A stretch of DNA of 54,268 nucleotides from Thermoplasmatota archaeon (GCA_023379825.1 JAMCPQ010000012.1:1-54268); one strand, 5' to 3'; positions 1 to 8,894 are shown, counted from the first letter of the stretch. Notes: a model not told the origin generated them from the letters alone. Made by a program: numbers and translations.

Positions 1-61
1 GATGTACCTGATGTTCGCGGCTGCAACCACTTTCGCACTGGGAATGCACCTGCCACTTTAG
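1..61 (+). CDS. C-terminal end of a truncated gene, probably a membrane protein
   Basis: An open frame enters from the left edge (codons in phase with base 2) and stops at TAG 59-61. It shows 19 residues, MYLMFAAATTFALGMHLPL, which are hydrophobic and resemble a final transmembrane helix. Nothing more can be said about function because almost all of the gene lies outside the window. The frame could be chance, but the composition contrasts with the AT-rich, stop-rich DNA that follows. Confidence 0.4.
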   Translation, partial: MYLMFAAATTFALGMHLPL

Positions 62-615
62 AATATTATAATTAATTTTTTTAATTTCTTTTAATCTTTT
101 GATTTTCAGTTTATCCTACGTGAGATGGAAGACCACATTCGCAGGATATGGGATGATAGTGAACACTAATAACATACCATGAAATATAATAATCAATGTT
201 ATGAACTATTAAACTGAAACGTTTCTCCGATTATTCCATTATGGAGACGGGGAAGTGATTCAGGGATGCGTGTCAGATAGTTCTGGACTATTATTTTCCG
301 GAACATACATACAATAAGAACAGGCTCAAACGTGCAATCTATAGGAGAATAAGGAAATAGATGCCAACGCTGCTTTGAAATTTGGAGGAGAATCATAACT
401 TTTAATGTGATCCTGAATTCCTCTATACTTAATTTCCACTCATAATTTTGAGATGTGTCATTAATCATTTCTATTTTTAAAATCTTGCACATTAATATTC
501 CAATGTAAATTACAATATTCATAAACATATATAAACAGAAATCTAAGTATAATAAATTCAGTTACTTCAATCGTTTTAACCTATTTCTTCAGATACCGTA
601 GTATATTTGTGGGAA
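62..615. other. AT-rich intergenic stretch without a supported gene
   Basis: I see no convincing gene here. A 109-codon open frame on the minus strand (199-528) has no recognisable motif and no TATA box at a useful distance. The part nearest 616 is the 3' flank of tRNA-Leu. Confidence 0.5.
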
Positions 616-700
616 TGCGGAGGGTGCGATTCGAACGCACGAACCCCTGCGGGAATGGACCCTAAATCCATCGCCTTTAACCTAGCTCGACAACCTCCGC
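616..700 (-). tRNA. tRNA-Leu (anticodon UAG)
   Basis: Read on the minus strand, the 7-bp acceptor stem GCGGAGG pairs with CCTCCGC and is followed by discriminator A. The anticodon loop is TTTAGGG, giving anticodon UAG (codon CUA, Leu). A long variable arm follows the anticodon stem, as expected for a class II tRNA, and the T arm carries GTTCGAATC. There is no intron and no encoded CCA. Confidence 0.96.
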
Positions 701-724
701 AAGTAAATGGGAGATTATTCCTGA

Positions 725-732
725 GTATATTA
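725..732 (-). promoter_or_regulatory. TATA-like box of tRNA-Leu
   Basis: On the minus strand this reads TAATATAC, centred about 28 nt before the 5' end of the tRNA-Leu gene, the spacing expected for an archaeal TBP site. Confidence 0.6.
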
Positions 733-1088
733 AAAAAATTCAGTTTTAGTTGTAGCATAAAACTGAGATAGCCCTCAAAACTTAATAGCATGAAACCTGG
801 GATGCACAGGCATTTACTAATTTTTTTAATATATTTACTCTTATGACAAAATGGAGACCAAACAGATATCAAGAAGTTGCAATAATTAGTCCTAATCCTT
901 TTAATTAGGGTTTAAAGATTTCATGGTTTTCATACTATATGGCAACACAAAAATCCTAGAAAGGAAAAGGAAATGTATCAAACAGTGAAATGGGTTATAA
1001 CGCATTATATTACTGCAGGAGTTTCATCCCGAAATGTTTACTCTTGATTGACTGGGATTTTCATCATTTAACAAGGATGTAAGCATTA

Positions 1089-1098
1089 TTATATTATA
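1089..1098 (+). promoter_or_regulatory. TATA-like box of the aspartic protease gene
   Basis: TTATATTATA is centred about 23 nt before the ATG at 1116. With this spacing transcription would start at or next to the ATG, so the mRNA is probably leaderless. Confidence 0.55.
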
Positions 1099-1115
1099 CG
1101 TAAATATTTCCTAAT

Positions 1116-1937
1116 ATGGAAAAAATCCCATTTACTATCATAGGTGAACATCTCATGAAAATTCCAGTTAAAGTAAACGGAAAGGACGTGAAGTTTCTCT
1201 TTGACACAGGAATTGGACCTACAGTTATTTCTAAGAAGTTCGCAGATGAGCTGACACTTGAAAAAGTTGGAACAATGACTGGAAAGAGGATGTCCGGTCA
1301 GGAAATGGAAATCCAGCTAGTAAAAGTTCCATTGATCGAAGCTGGCGCTTTAGCCAGAAAAAATATTGAAGTTGGAATATTTGACACTTCTGGTATGCCA
1401 GAAGCTCTCAAAGACATCAAGGGTATCCTTTCGATTGGTTTTTTTAAGGGAAATATCCTGACAATAGATTATTCCAATTCTGATCTTATAATAAATGGTG
1501 CAGGTATCAAAGATAGAAATTTTGGCAGTGGGGTTAGAGTCCCAGTTGAAGTTGAAAATAATGGACCATCCGTTTCTCTTTATGTAAGGATCAGGATTCC
1601 CAGTGGCAGAGTACTTAAATTTGAAGTTGACACTGGTTCAAATCTACTTATAGTGAACTCAAGACTCAGTGATGAACTTGGTATAAAGCATACTGACCCG
1701 GAAGTGGAGACGGTAACTGGAATAGATGAAACCGGGCATCATTATGAGCGATATTATGCCGAAGTAAAAGGGGAAGTATCAATAGACGGAAATCCGGATA
1801 TAAAGCAGGAAAATCCAGGAGCAATCTTTCAGGATATTATTTATGATGGTTTGCTCGGACATGATTTCCTCAAGAGATACATTGTTTCTTTCGACATTGA
1901 AAAGAAAGAGATGGTCTTTTACAGACACTTAAATTGA
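1116..1937 (+). CDS. Tandem (single-chain) retropepsin-like aspartic protease
   Basis: This 273-residue protein contains two aspartic protease half-sites in one chain. Each has a D-T-G catalytic triplet after a beta strand: D30 (FLFDTG) and D172 (FEVDTG). Each half ends with a matching segment, GILSIGFFKGN near residues 103-113 and GLLGHDFLKRY near 245-255, the conserved glycine/hydrophobic turn of this fold. Retroviral-type (A2) proteases normally dimerise to bring two Asp together. Here the sequence suggests one pseudo-symmetric molecule of two retropepsin-sized lobes, each much smaller than a pepsin lobe. There is no signal peptide or membrane segment, so it is probably cytosolic. The substrate is unknown. 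It appears monocistronic, with a TATA box just upstream. A non-proteolytic DUF with the same fold cannot be excluded, but both catalytic Asp are present. Confidence 0.85.
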   Translation: MEKIPFTIIGEHLMKIPVKVNGKDVKFLFDTGIGPTVISKKFADELTLEKVGTMTGKRMSGQEMEIQLVKVPLIEAGALARKNIEVGIFDTSGMPEALKDIKGILSIGFFKGNILTIDYSNSDLIINGAGIKDRNFGSGVRVPVEVENNGPSVSLYVRIRIPSGRVLKFEVDTGSNLLIVNSRLSDELGIKHTDPEVETVTGIDETGHHYERYYAEVKGEVSIDGNPDIKQENPGAIFQDIIYDGLLGHDFLKRYIVSFDIEKKEMVFYRHLN

Positions 1938-2166
1938 ATTGTTCAATTTACTTCCAGGTCAAACATTTGCCAATAGTTGTCATATTCCTGTTTTCGATGA
2001 AAGATACAACTTTATAGAGTATGGAAAATATTCATTGAATTTTAATATGGGTATATATGGAGCCTCAATATGATAGGTAGTGTTTGAAATTATGCCGTTC
2101 ATTACTGAAACTCCTATGTGAAGTTCGTCCAGAATATCATTTTGTGAATATCTCTGTTAGATTAGT

Positions 2167-2175
2167 AATTTATAG
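2167..2175 (+). promoter_or_regulatory. TATA-like box of the DHA2-type MFS gene
   Basis: TAATTTATA is centred about 25 nt before the ATG at 2196. This fits a leaderless transcript and supports that start codon. Confidence 0.5.
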
Positions 2176-2195
2176 AATAGCCCCATAAGGAATTT

Positions 2196-3929
2196 ATGGT
2201 TCAGGAGAAATGGATCGCACTTTCCAATACCACTATAGGAGTTCTTATGGCTACCATAAACTCCAGTATCCTCATCATTGCATTACCCCCTATATTCAGG
2301 GGGATAGACCTGAATCCTCTGTCTTCTGGGGCATTTGCCTACCTGTTATGGATATTGATGGGCTACATGATTGTCACTGCTGTGTTGCTCGTCACTATAG
2401 GGAGGCTTTCTGATATATTTGGAAGAGTTAGACTCTTCAATCTGGGATTTGCAATATTCACAGCAGGTTCAGTTTTGCTATTTCTTACTCCAGGTAAGGG
2501 AGACACTGGAGCCCTTGAACTTATTATGTTCAGGATTGTTCAGGCAGTGGGAGGCTCCTTCCTGATGGCAAACAGTTACGCAATAATTACTGATAACTTC
2601 CCAAGGCAGGAAAGGGGAATGGCTCTCGGTATCAATGCAATTGCCGGAACAGCCGGGATGAGCATAGGCATAGTTGTTGGAGGAATCCTTTCCGCCATTG
2701 ACTGGAGACTGGTCTTCCTTGTAAGTGTTCCTGTGGGTCTTCTTGGAACTGTATGGTCATACTTGAAGCTCAAGGAGACATCCCCGAAAATAAGACAGAG
2801 ACTTGACATACCTGGAAATATAACATTCGGTGCGGGCTTGATCATATTCCTGATAGGCATAACATACGGGCTCGTTCCATATAAAACCAGTCCTATGGGA
2901 TGGGACAGCCCGTTCGTAATTGCTGCACTTATAGTGGGTGCTGCACTTCTTGTGGCCTTCCCGTTTGTTGAAAGAAAGGTGAAACAGCCAATGTTCAGGC
3001 TGGAGCTCTTCAGGATACGTGCTTTTTCAGCTGGTACCATTTCAGGAATGGTTGCTGGGATGGGGATGATGGGGCTCATGTTCATGATTATACTTCTGTT
3101 TCAGGGAATATGGCTTCCCCTCCATGGTTATTCCTTCAGCAGTGTACCTTTCTGGGCAGGAATATTTATGCTACCCATGACGGCAGCAATGGGCATATTC
3201 GGCCCTCTTGGGGGAAAACTTTCAGATAAGCATGGATCAAGAGGCATAGCAACGCTTGGGCTTTTCATAGCTGCGCTAGCACTGATATTGCTTGTAACAC
3301 TCCCCTACAACTTCATTTATATAGAGATGGCGGTGCTACTATTTGTATTCGGAGCAGGAATGGGTCTGTTCATGGCCCCAAATACATCTGCAGTAATGTC
3401 CTCTGTGCCCTCCGAAAGCAGAGGATCTGCTTCGGGAATGCTTACTACAATGAGAAACGTGGGAACAACTGCAAGCATGGGAATTTTCTTCACAATACTT
3501 ATACTTGGATTGACGTCAATACTTCCCGGAACCATATCTTCGGGACTTACCAGTGCAGGACTTGCATCATCACTATCCAAGTCAATATCATCACAGATCG
3601 CACCCACTGATGCAATTTTCAGCGCACTACTTGGAATAAGCCCAATGAAAGAGATAATACTTCTTCTTCCCTCCTCAGTAACATCAGGAATACCGACAAG
3701 TGTAATATCAACAATTACGGCCAGAACCTGGTTTCCAGGTGTTTTCGCACCGGCGTTTATGTCTTCACTGCACATAGTATTCTATGCAGCATTCTCCATA
3801 ACAGTTACAGGAGCAGTTCTTTCTCTTTTCAGGGAGCCCATTAGAAAAAGAACAAGGAGTGAATCTGAGAAAAATAAGGAAGCGGAATTAAACAAAGCTG
3901 TCCTTAACAAGCAGGGAGATGGAAACTGA
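2196..3929 (+). CDS. MFS transporter, DHA2 (14-helix drug:H+ antiporter) type
   Basis: A 577-residue polytopic protein. The MFS signature loop GRLSDIFGR lies at residues 69-77 after the second helix, and a large cytoplasmic-facing MFS repeat ([12 protein letters not shown]) follows in the C-terminal half. The length and number of hydrophobic segments fit the 14-helix DHA2 family, whose known members export drugs, dyes or toxic cations using proton influx. A long, Ser/Thr/Ile-rich segment (about residues 440-515), predicted to face outside, separates the last two helices and is longer than usual. The C-terminus is a charged cytosolic tail rich in Lys/Glu. The gene stands alone with its own TATA box. 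The substrate cannot be told from sequence. Confidence 0.88.
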   Translation: MVQEKWIALSNTTIGVLMATINSSILIIALPPIFRGIDLNPLSSGAFAYLLWILMGYMIVTAVLLVTIGRLSDIFGRVRLFNLGFAIFTAGSVLLFLTPGKGDTGALELIMFRIVQAVGGSFLMANSYAIITDNFPRQERGMALGINAIAGTAGMSIGIVVGGILSAIDWRLVFLVSVPVGLLGTVWSYLKLKETSPKIRQRLDIPGNITFGAGLIIFLIGITYGLVPYKTSPMGWDSPFVIAALIVGAALLVAFPFVERKVKQPMFRLELFRIRAFSAGTISGMVAGMGMMGLMFMIILLFQGIWLPLHGYSFSSVPFWAGIFMLPMTAAMGIFGPLGGKLSDKHGSRGIATLGLFIAALALILLVTLPYNFIYIEMAVLLFVFGAGMGLFMAPNTSAVMSSVPSESRGSASGMLTTMRNVGTTASMGIFFTILILGLTSILPGTISSGLTSAGLASSLSKSISSQIAPTDAIFSALLGISPMKEIILLLPSSVTSGIPTSVISTITARTWFPGVFAPAFMSSLHIVFYAAFSITVTGAVLSLFREPIRKRTRSESEKNKEAELNKAVLNKQGDGN

Positions 3930-4362
3930 AACAATTGAATGCAGGGGGCAAACATATTACATTATTTCCTTTTAGAACGATAACTAAACTTTACCCAATT
4001 TTCCAAAAGGGCTCCAATATAAAAACTGTAATGGTAAGGTTAAATTTTTTGAAAGTTCGTAACAGGTTAAACTATTGAATATTCCAGTTTCATTTTCAAA
4101 ATAATACTGAGTAATGGTCATTAAGTTAAGTTAATAAATGTATTAATGCAAGCAGGACTTCTATCAATGTCAATATAGGCCAGCTCTTCACTGAAAATGA
4201 ACATAACTTTAATTTAGGTCCAAAATTATCTGACCGGCCTGATACAGAATGTTCATAATCATTATGGATCTGCTTGTAGCATTCGGGGATTATGTTCCGG
4301 AATCTTGAAGTTGGCTCCTGTATAATTTTACTATAACTTCAATTATTCAGTATCCCGGATGA
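3930..4362. other. Intergenic stretch with nothing recognised
   Basis: The stretch lies between convergent genes. It is AT-rich, broken by stops in all frames, and I see no RNA gene, repeat or clear terminator hairpin. Confidence 0.5.
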
Positions 4363-4746
4363 TCAGAGCGGGCTAAGAATTTCCTCCTGACCAGTGATTG
4401 GACGCCTGCCAGCGAATCCATCCTCAAGATAATGCCAGAATTGAATATCTTCCTCCCCATATTTCCAGCAGAGATATGCCGGAAGCCCATTTATCAGAGC
4501 TGGAAAATCTATCAGAGTAAGATCATTATTCCGGAGCTGTATTCCCTTTCTGTATATCCTTGAAAGAATGCTGTCTATCTCCTTCGATAGATCATCAGCA
4601 GAATCAAGATCATGGGCACTCATAGCCTCCATCTCCATTTTTCCAAGTTTCTGCAATTCCTCTATATTTGGTTTGAGCCACTTGAGTGAGGATCTGGCTT
4701 TTTTCAGATCAAATAATTGCTGCGAAGGCACATTCAAAAATAGCAA
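4363..4746 (-). CDS. DUF2203 family protein
   Basis: A 127-residue soluble protein with the layout of DUF2203: an N-terminal helical part (FDLKKARSSL...WLKPNIEEL), a central helix pair with Glu/Asp/Lys, and the highly typical C-terminal block containing DFPALINGLPAYLCWKYGE, IQFWHYLEDGFAGR and RPI. The biochemical function of DUF2203 is not known. The longest frame opens with TTG at 4746; TTG 4735 and GTG 4729 are alternative starts that remove only a few residues before the conserved FDL, and no promoter decides between them. No close same-strand partner: the nearest upstream minus-strand gene (hemerythrin) ends 346 bp away. Confidence 0.8.
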   Translation of the reverse strand: MLFLNVPSQQLFDLKKARSSLKWLKPNIEELQKLGKMEMEAMSAHDLDSADDLSKEIDSILSRIYRKGIQLRNNDLTLIDFPALINGLPAYLCWKYGEEDIQFWHYLEDGFAGRRPITGQEEILSPL

Positions 4747-5092
4747 TCTGAGATTAACAGTTTTCCATTCTAACCCTTACACCTGAATTCATTGTGATAT
4801 CATTATGTCATTCCCATAACGATATTTTATTCCTGCAGAAAGTTGTATGTCAGGAAAAACAGTGAGAAAGTTCATCCTGGGGTCTGAGAATTGGAGTATT
4901 GAATTCTGGGGAATGAAATGAAAATAATTTTGCGTTACAGAATGCTCAGAGACAGAAACAATTTATCTCTAAACAGCCTCTTTCAATGATCAGATGGGTA
5001 TGGGCAACTGTAGAACTTGCCAATTACCATGCTGGAAGAATAATTTACAGCCAGACTAACACCATCTCTGACAGATTTATGTATTTTACACA
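4747..5092. other. Intergenic stretch with nothing recognised
   Basis: It separates two minus-strand genes. A 65-codon plus-strand frame starting at 4986 runs into the hemerythrin gene and looks like chance. No RNA gene or repeat is seen. Confidence 0.5.
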
Positions 5093-5569
5093 TCACTTAT
5101 TCTTCCTCCTGAGCCTGTGGCATACCCACCCCTCAGGAACTTCATATTCAGTAATTTTTTTTTGTGAATTTTTTTCATTCTGACTTATTATAGGATATAC
5201 CTTATCCTCTTCCTGTTCATTGTGAGACACCAGAATAGAAGATATTTCCTCAATGTATTTTGGAGATTTCTCAACATTCCTGACTGAAATTTCTTTCTCA
5301 ACTCTGTCAAGGAGCATCCAGATTGATGCATGCTCCATTTCCAGTCCTGCAATTCGCTGCCTGAGTTCATTGCTTCTTTCGGAAATTGATGGAAATATTT
5401 CCTCCTCTTCAATGTATATGTGCCTTTTTAGAGACTTTGATATCTGTGCAAAAAGGACAGGGTCAATTTCGCCTTTTGAAATTATATCGCGGAGTTTCTC
5501 CAGTTTAACGTCAAGTTCCCTGTGATCCTCAATGAGGTTAGAATCATCCACCATGGTCCAAGATGCCAC
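5093..5569 (-). CDS. Hemerythrin-like (HHE domain) protein
   Basis: A 158-residue helical protein with the ligand pattern of HHE cation-binding domains: H16 (EDHREL), H50 with E54 (RHIYIEEEE), H80 (MEHASIW), and H116 with E120 (HNEQEEDKVYP). In this family these residues hold a di-iron centre that binds oxygen, nitric oxide or iron, so a role in O2/NO sensing or metal handling is possible. It has a charged C-terminal extension. The gene lies 24 nt behind the EamA transporter gene on the same strand, so the two may be cotranscribed. Met6 (5554) is an equally possible start. Confidence 0.85.
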   Translation of the reverse strand: MASWTMVDDSNLIEDHRELDVKLEKLRDIISKGEIDPVLFAQISKSLKRHIYIEEEEIFPSISERSNELRQRIAGLEMEHASIWMLLDRVEKEISVRNVEKSPKYIEEISSILVSHNEQEEDKVYPIISQNEKNSQKKITEYEVPEGWVCHRLRRKNK

Positions 5570-5593
5570 CGTTGAATTTCATTTTTTTGAAAC

Positions 5594-6433
5594 TTAGACC
5601 TCAGGCTTCACAATTGCAATACCTCCACGGAGTCTTGAAACTGAAATCCCGGCAAACATTACGGCAATTCCTGTTATGGAAAAGACTGATGGAAACTGTC
5701 TTAACATCAATGCCTCCAGAACAACCGCAAACATGGGAACAGCAAATGCCAGTACTGTGATCCTGTTCACCTTGCTGATCCTTATCATCATATTCCATAG
5801 CAGAAACTGGAGTGCCCCTCCCACAGTAGCCATCCATATCAGATCTTCAGCAAATGATAATGTGAAATTCAGTTTGAAGTCAAATGCTGACGCTGCCATT
5901 AGCATTACGGAGCCCAGAAGAAACTGAGTTGCATTGACACTGTAGGGTTCCTCATCTTTCAGTTTTCTGTAAAGAACCGTGAATGTTGCCCAGAAAATTG
6001 CGTTAACAATTGTGAGGAATAACCCTATTTCCGTGAACCCATGAAATAAGGGTATCCCATATATTGCAACACCTGTGAATCCCACAATTATTCCTGCTAT
6101 CTCTGCCCTGGTAGGCCTTTCCCTGACCAGAAGAAATGCGATTGGCAGAGAAAATAGAGGCATTGTGTAACTAAGAACAGCGGACTGTGATGGTGATACA
6201 AAGGAAAGACCATATATCCAGAAAGAAGTGCTCAGAACTGTAAAAAAAGTCAGAACAATAACATCCTTTGAGATTATTACTCTTCTGGAGATTGCCAGCA
6301 GAATCAGGCCCGCTATGGCATAACGCAATGCCATAAATGTCAGAGGTGACGCAAATGCGAGCCCATTTTTTGCAAAGAAATAAGATAGAGATGTGAAAAC
6401 AACATAAGGAAGTAGAAATTTGATTTCACGCAA
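5594..6433 (-). CDS. EamA/DMT-family permease
   Basis: A 279-residue protein made almost entirely of hydrophobic helices, compatible with the ten-helix drug/metabolite transporter (EamA) fold built from two five-helix repeats. Typical family features are the N-terminal segment with RYAIAGLILL, the GFTGVAIYG turn after helix five, and the C-terminal half ending in GIAVMFAGISVSRLR. EamA carriers move amino acids, nucleosides or other small metabolites; the substrate here is not predictable. The start is TTG at 6433. A TATA-like box on the minus strand (GATATTAATAAAC, about 6455-6467) is centred 28 nt upstream and supports it as a leaderless TTG start. The hemerythrin gene follows after 24 nt. 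Confidence 0.82.
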   Translation of the reverse strand: MREIKFLLPYVVFTSLSYFFAKNGLAFASPLTFMALRYAIAGLILLAISRRVIISKDVIVLTFFTVLSTSFWIYGLSFVSPSQSAVLSYTMPLFSLPIAFLLVRERPTRAEIAGIIVGFTGVAIYGIPLFHGFTEIGLFLTIVNAIFWATFTVLYRKLKDEEPYSVNATQFLLGSVMLMAASAFDFKLNFTLSFAEDLIWMATVGGALQFLLWNMMIRISKVNRITVLAFAVPMFAVVLEALMLRQFPSVFSITGIAVMFAGISVSRLRGGIAIVKPEV

Positions 6434-6550
6434 TTTCCACGGAATATTCTGGATGTTTATTAATATCTCCAGTATTTTGCTGGGCCATTAACAAAGTCAT
6501 GAATTAGAAAATTCTAAGAATAAATATAAGTTTATGAAAATTAGGATATA

Positions 6551-6560
6551 AAATTATATA
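6551..6560 (+). promoter_or_regulatory. TATA-like box of the Met/Gly-tail gene
   Basis: AAATTATATA is centred about 27 nt before the GTG at 6583 and decides that start: a leaderless transcript would begin at the GTG. Confidence 0.55.
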
Positions 6561-6582
6561 ACTCTGATTAAGTTATTGTACT

Positions 6583-7143
6583 GTGATAAAACACGGTTTT
6601 GTTGAAAAGGATATAGACCCCTCACAAGTAAGGGAAAAAGTTAAGGAGCTGCTTGCCAAAGAGAATTTCACTATAACTTCCGATGAAGAAAATGATAAGC
6701 TCTATGAGATCCATGCCAAAAAATCAAGCAGGGAGCGCATTGTTCTTGGCAAGGTAAGAGATGTAGACGTTGTAATTGCAGGACAGAAGGGCAAATTTGA
6801 AGTCCAGCTGCATGCAGGAATCTGGGGGAGAGATATTGCTGTACCTCTTATTGAGGGAGTTGCTACACTTGGAATAGCTGCAGGAGCAGAGATTCATTCA
6901 GGGCATGAGTTTGAAAAACGCCTGTGGGAACAGATCGTCAAGACCATAGATCCCACTCTTCAGATCTGTCCCTATGACGGAATGCTCTTCAAGACCAAGG
7001 AAGAACTTGATAAACACATTCAGGCGCATCAGCAACAGGCCTATCAGGGAAATATGATGGGAATGGGCATGATGGGCATGGGAATGATGGGTATGATGGG
7101 AATGGGCATGATGGGTATGATGGGCCCGGGTCTCTGGATCTGA
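6583..7143 (+). CDS. Uncharacterised protein with half zinc finger-like motif and Met/Gly-repeat tail
   Basis: I do not recognise a characterised family. The 186-residue protein has three parts. Residues 1-125 are a mixed alpha/beta region with a glycine/alanine-rich segment near 88-105 that could be a short hydrophobic helix. Residues 128-149 look like a C2H2 finger with only one Cys (C129, H145, H149). Residues 158-186 are a tail of alternating Met and Gly (MMGMGMMGMG repeated) ending PGLWI. The tail is encoded by near-identical DNA units at 7054-7130. Met-rich tails bind copper(I) or hydrophobic clients in other proteins, but no such role is shown here. The start is GTG, placed by the TATA box at 6551-6560. 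Codon use in the body is like its neighbours. Confidence 0.8.
   Translation: MIKHGFVEKDIDPSQVREKVKELLAKENFTITSDEENDKLYEIHAKKSSRERIVLGKVRDVDVVIAGQKGKFEVQLHAGIWGRDIAVPLIEGVATLGIAAGAEIHSGHEFEKRLWEQIVKTIDPTLQICPYDGMLFKTKEELDKHIQAHQQQAYQGNMMGMGMMGMGMMGMMGMGMMGMMGPGLWI
7054..7130 (+). repeat. Short tandem coding repeat for Met-Gly units
   Basis: Units of the form ATGATGGG(A/C/T)ATGGG(C/A) recur without interruption in frame and encode the MMGMG tail of the preceding gene. The repeats differ at third positions and in unit length, so slippage could change the tail length between strains. Confidence 0.8.
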
Positions 7144-7243
7144 AAAGCCTATAACATCTAATTGTGAATATATATTTGAAGGACATTAAATAATAATCCC
7201 TTTATTTTTGTATTTTAAGTGATGTTCGGAGAATTTTCTTAGA

Positions 7244-7414
7244 TTAAACTTTTGCTTCAACTTTAACCTCATTGACCTGCGGGTTAAGGCAGGTACAGTG
7301 ATCTATCATACACCTGTTTAGAACCATATTCCTTGCTTTGTTATAATGAGCCCACCATTTACCTTCTCTGACAACTGGATGTCCACAATTTTTACAAACT
7401 GCCTCTTCTTCCAT
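7244..7414 (-). CDS. Small zinc-ribbon-like protein (56-59 residues)
   Basis: A short gene with a clear metal-binding pattern. After the start comes C-K-N-C-G-H-P (CxxC), then KWWAHYNKARNMVLNRC, then H-C-T-C (CxC). From the longer start the candidate ligands are C10, C13, C38, C43, C45 and H15/H42. The function is unknown; a small Zn-binding nucleic-acid or adaptor protein is plausible. I place the start at ATG 7414 because a TATA-like box (GTATAATAAG, about 7435-7444) is centred 26 nt upstream. ATG 7423 would add MSN. It is convergent with the Met/Gly-tail gene and divergent from the CDGSH gene. Confidence 0.68.
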   Translation of the reverse strand: MEEEAVCKNCGHPVVREGKWWAHYNKARNMVLNRCMIDHCTCLNPQVNEVKVEAKV

Positions 7415-7578
7415 ATTGCTCATAGGACCTCAGGCTTATTATACATTTGTAATTCTAATAATATAATTATTTTAAAGTTAAGAAATTATATTCCTGATCC
7501 CTGATAGTTTCAAAATCAGCTCTACTTGCCTGATCTGGAAAATCTTAAGTAATATCATAAACTGGATGGTTGATAGTT

Positions 7579-7788
7579 ATGTCTAGACTTGTTCTACATG
7601 AGAGAAACAGACCATACGCTGTGAAGGTAGGAGATCAGGAAGTACACATATGCGGTTGCGGGCTATCAGCAAACAAACCATTCTGCGATGGAACCCACAA
7701 GAAGACCCTTGACGAGAAGGATAAACTTTTCTTCTATGACAAGTCAGGAAACAGAGTGGAGATGGATAGTTTCTATAACAATCCATAA
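7579..7788 (+). CDS. CDGSH iron-sulfur domain protein
   Basis: A 69-residue protein with the complete CDGSH signature C-G-C-x8-C-D-G-T-H. From the ATG at 7579 the predicted [2Fe-2S] ligands are C25, C27, C36 and H40, the 3Cys-1His set of mitoNEET-like proteins. There is no membrane anchor, so it should be a soluble electron-transfer or Fe-S/redox-sensing protein. The frame is open three codons further to TTG 7570, but the ATG is the better start. It converges on the next gene with only 8 bp between stop codons. Confidence 0.93.
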   Translation: MSRLVLHERNRPYAVKVGDQEVHICGCGLSANKPFCDGTHKKTLDEKDKLFFYDKSGNRVEMDSFYNNP

Positions 7789-7796
7789 CTCTTTTT

Positions 7797-8732
7797 TCAG
7801 ATATTCTCAAAATTCTCTATTGTATACGGGCAAACATATTTCAGGCTGACCTTCTGACCAGTTTTTTCTGCACTCCAGAACAGGTAGTTGTAATATTCAT
7901 GCACCTGAATGCTGGGAATTACAGAAGTAACGGATAGGCGATTACCAGTGAGACGCATAAAAATCCCAACCCGGATTATGGGTTCCTCCACCAGTTTCTT
8001 TCTGAACTCGGTTAACATTCTGTTGCTTAGTGTGACCTGATATATGTTGTCCACATCAACAAGTTTGTTGATGGATCCTGCTGATTCTGCCATTTTATCT
8101 TCTGTATAAAGTATGGCGTTGAAGCCGTTCTCACCAGCTCCAGTGGCGGAAAGCTCTGCTATGGAGCCTTCTGTCACGCTGCCAATGGATTTTCTTGACT
8201 CCTCATCCAGCAGCATGTCAAAGGAAACAAGGGACAGTGGATATCTGCTATCTATCCTGGCAAATGTTGCAGCCAGCCCGTCAGACTGTCCCAGGAAATC
8301 TATCTTTGTGTTTTCAGGATTTTCAAGGTATTTTTCAAGAAGCAGTGAAACATTGTCCTGAAAATTGTGATGAAATCTCATGTAGAAGTGAAGTGCCCCA
8401 TTTTCTATGTCGATCCTGTTGGGAACCACTGATGGAATTCTGAAAAGATCATTTATTATCTTAAGGCTCTCCACGTTGTTGATCCTTGTCCTCACAACAT
8501 AAGACTCTTTCCGTTCTTTGATCTCCATCCTCTGTACAAGCAGCTTCAGGTGCTGATCCATTGTTATATCCTTTGGGAAAAATGAGTCCATGAACACATG
8601 ATCACCGATGTTGAATACGGAAACAGGTACTGGAACCTTTGAGGATTTGGAGAAATTGACAAGTTCTGAATCCTGTTTCAGTGATAGCACCATTCTCCTG
8701 TCAAGCTTGAGATTGATGTCACTCATGTGCAT
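7797..8732 (-). CDS. Uncharacterised soluble protein, 311 residues
   Basis: I do not recognise this protein. It is a hydrophilic alpha/beta protein without signal peptide, membrane helices or Cys clusters. Alternating short hydrophobic strands (VPVPVSVFNIG, ALHFYMRFHH, RVGIFMRLTG) and charged helices suggest two related beta-rich modules, at about residues 30-130 and 155-290, but I cannot show a duplication by eye. It has its own TATA-like box on the minus strand (TTTATAATATTT, about 8755-8767), 28 nt before the ATG at 8732. It is divergent from the HTH/coiled-coil gene, a layout often seen with regulators and their targets, though nothing proves a link. Coding is likely from its length and consistent composition. 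Confidence 0.72.
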   Translation of the reverse strand: MHMSDINLKLDRRMVLSLKQDSELVNFSKSSKVPVPVSVFNIGDHVFMDSFFPKDITMDQHLKLLVQRMEIKERKESYVVRTRINNVESLKIINDLFRIPSVVPNRIDIENGALHFYMRFHHNFQDNVSLLLEKYLENPENTKIDFLGQSDGLAATFARIDSRYPLSLVSFDMLLDEESRKSIGSVTEGSIAELSATGAGENGFNAILYTEDKMAESAGSINKLVDVDNIYQVTLSNRMLTEFRKKLVEEPIIRVGIFMRLTGNRLSVTSVIPSIQVHEYYNYLFWSAEKTGQKVSLKYVCPYTIENFENI

Positions 8733-8894
8733 GCATCTTTCACAGCTTCAAATATTATAAATTTAACTGAATTCCAACGACCAGCCATACGGGCAATTGA
8801 AAAGGAACTGATTATTCTGACATTCGGAGGACAGCCCCATCATAAATAATGGTTAAGTATAGCTAATGACTATAATAATGGCCACGGGATTATA

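Larger units (their letters stand above)
701..1115. other. Intergenic stretch between tRNA-Leu and the aspartic protease gene
   Basis: It holds the divergent promoters of tRNA-Leu and the protease gene. A short inverted repeat (CCTAAT 891-896, ATTAGG 904-909) is the only other structure I see. No open frame here shows a recognisable motif. Confidence 0.5.

Noticed and set aside
199-528. 109-codon open frame on the minus strand
   Set aside because: It has no recognisable motif, an AT-driven composition and no promoter at a useful distance.
576-872. 98-codon open frame on the minus strand
   Set aside because: It runs through the tRNA-Leu gene, so it is a chance frame.
891-909. Short inverted repeat CCTAAT/ATTAGG
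   Set aside because: A 6-bp stem in AT-rich DNA, far from a gene end; too weak to call a terminator or operator.
4986-5183. 65-codon plus-strand frame
   Set aside because: It overlaps the 3' end of the hemerythrin gene antisense and has no motif.
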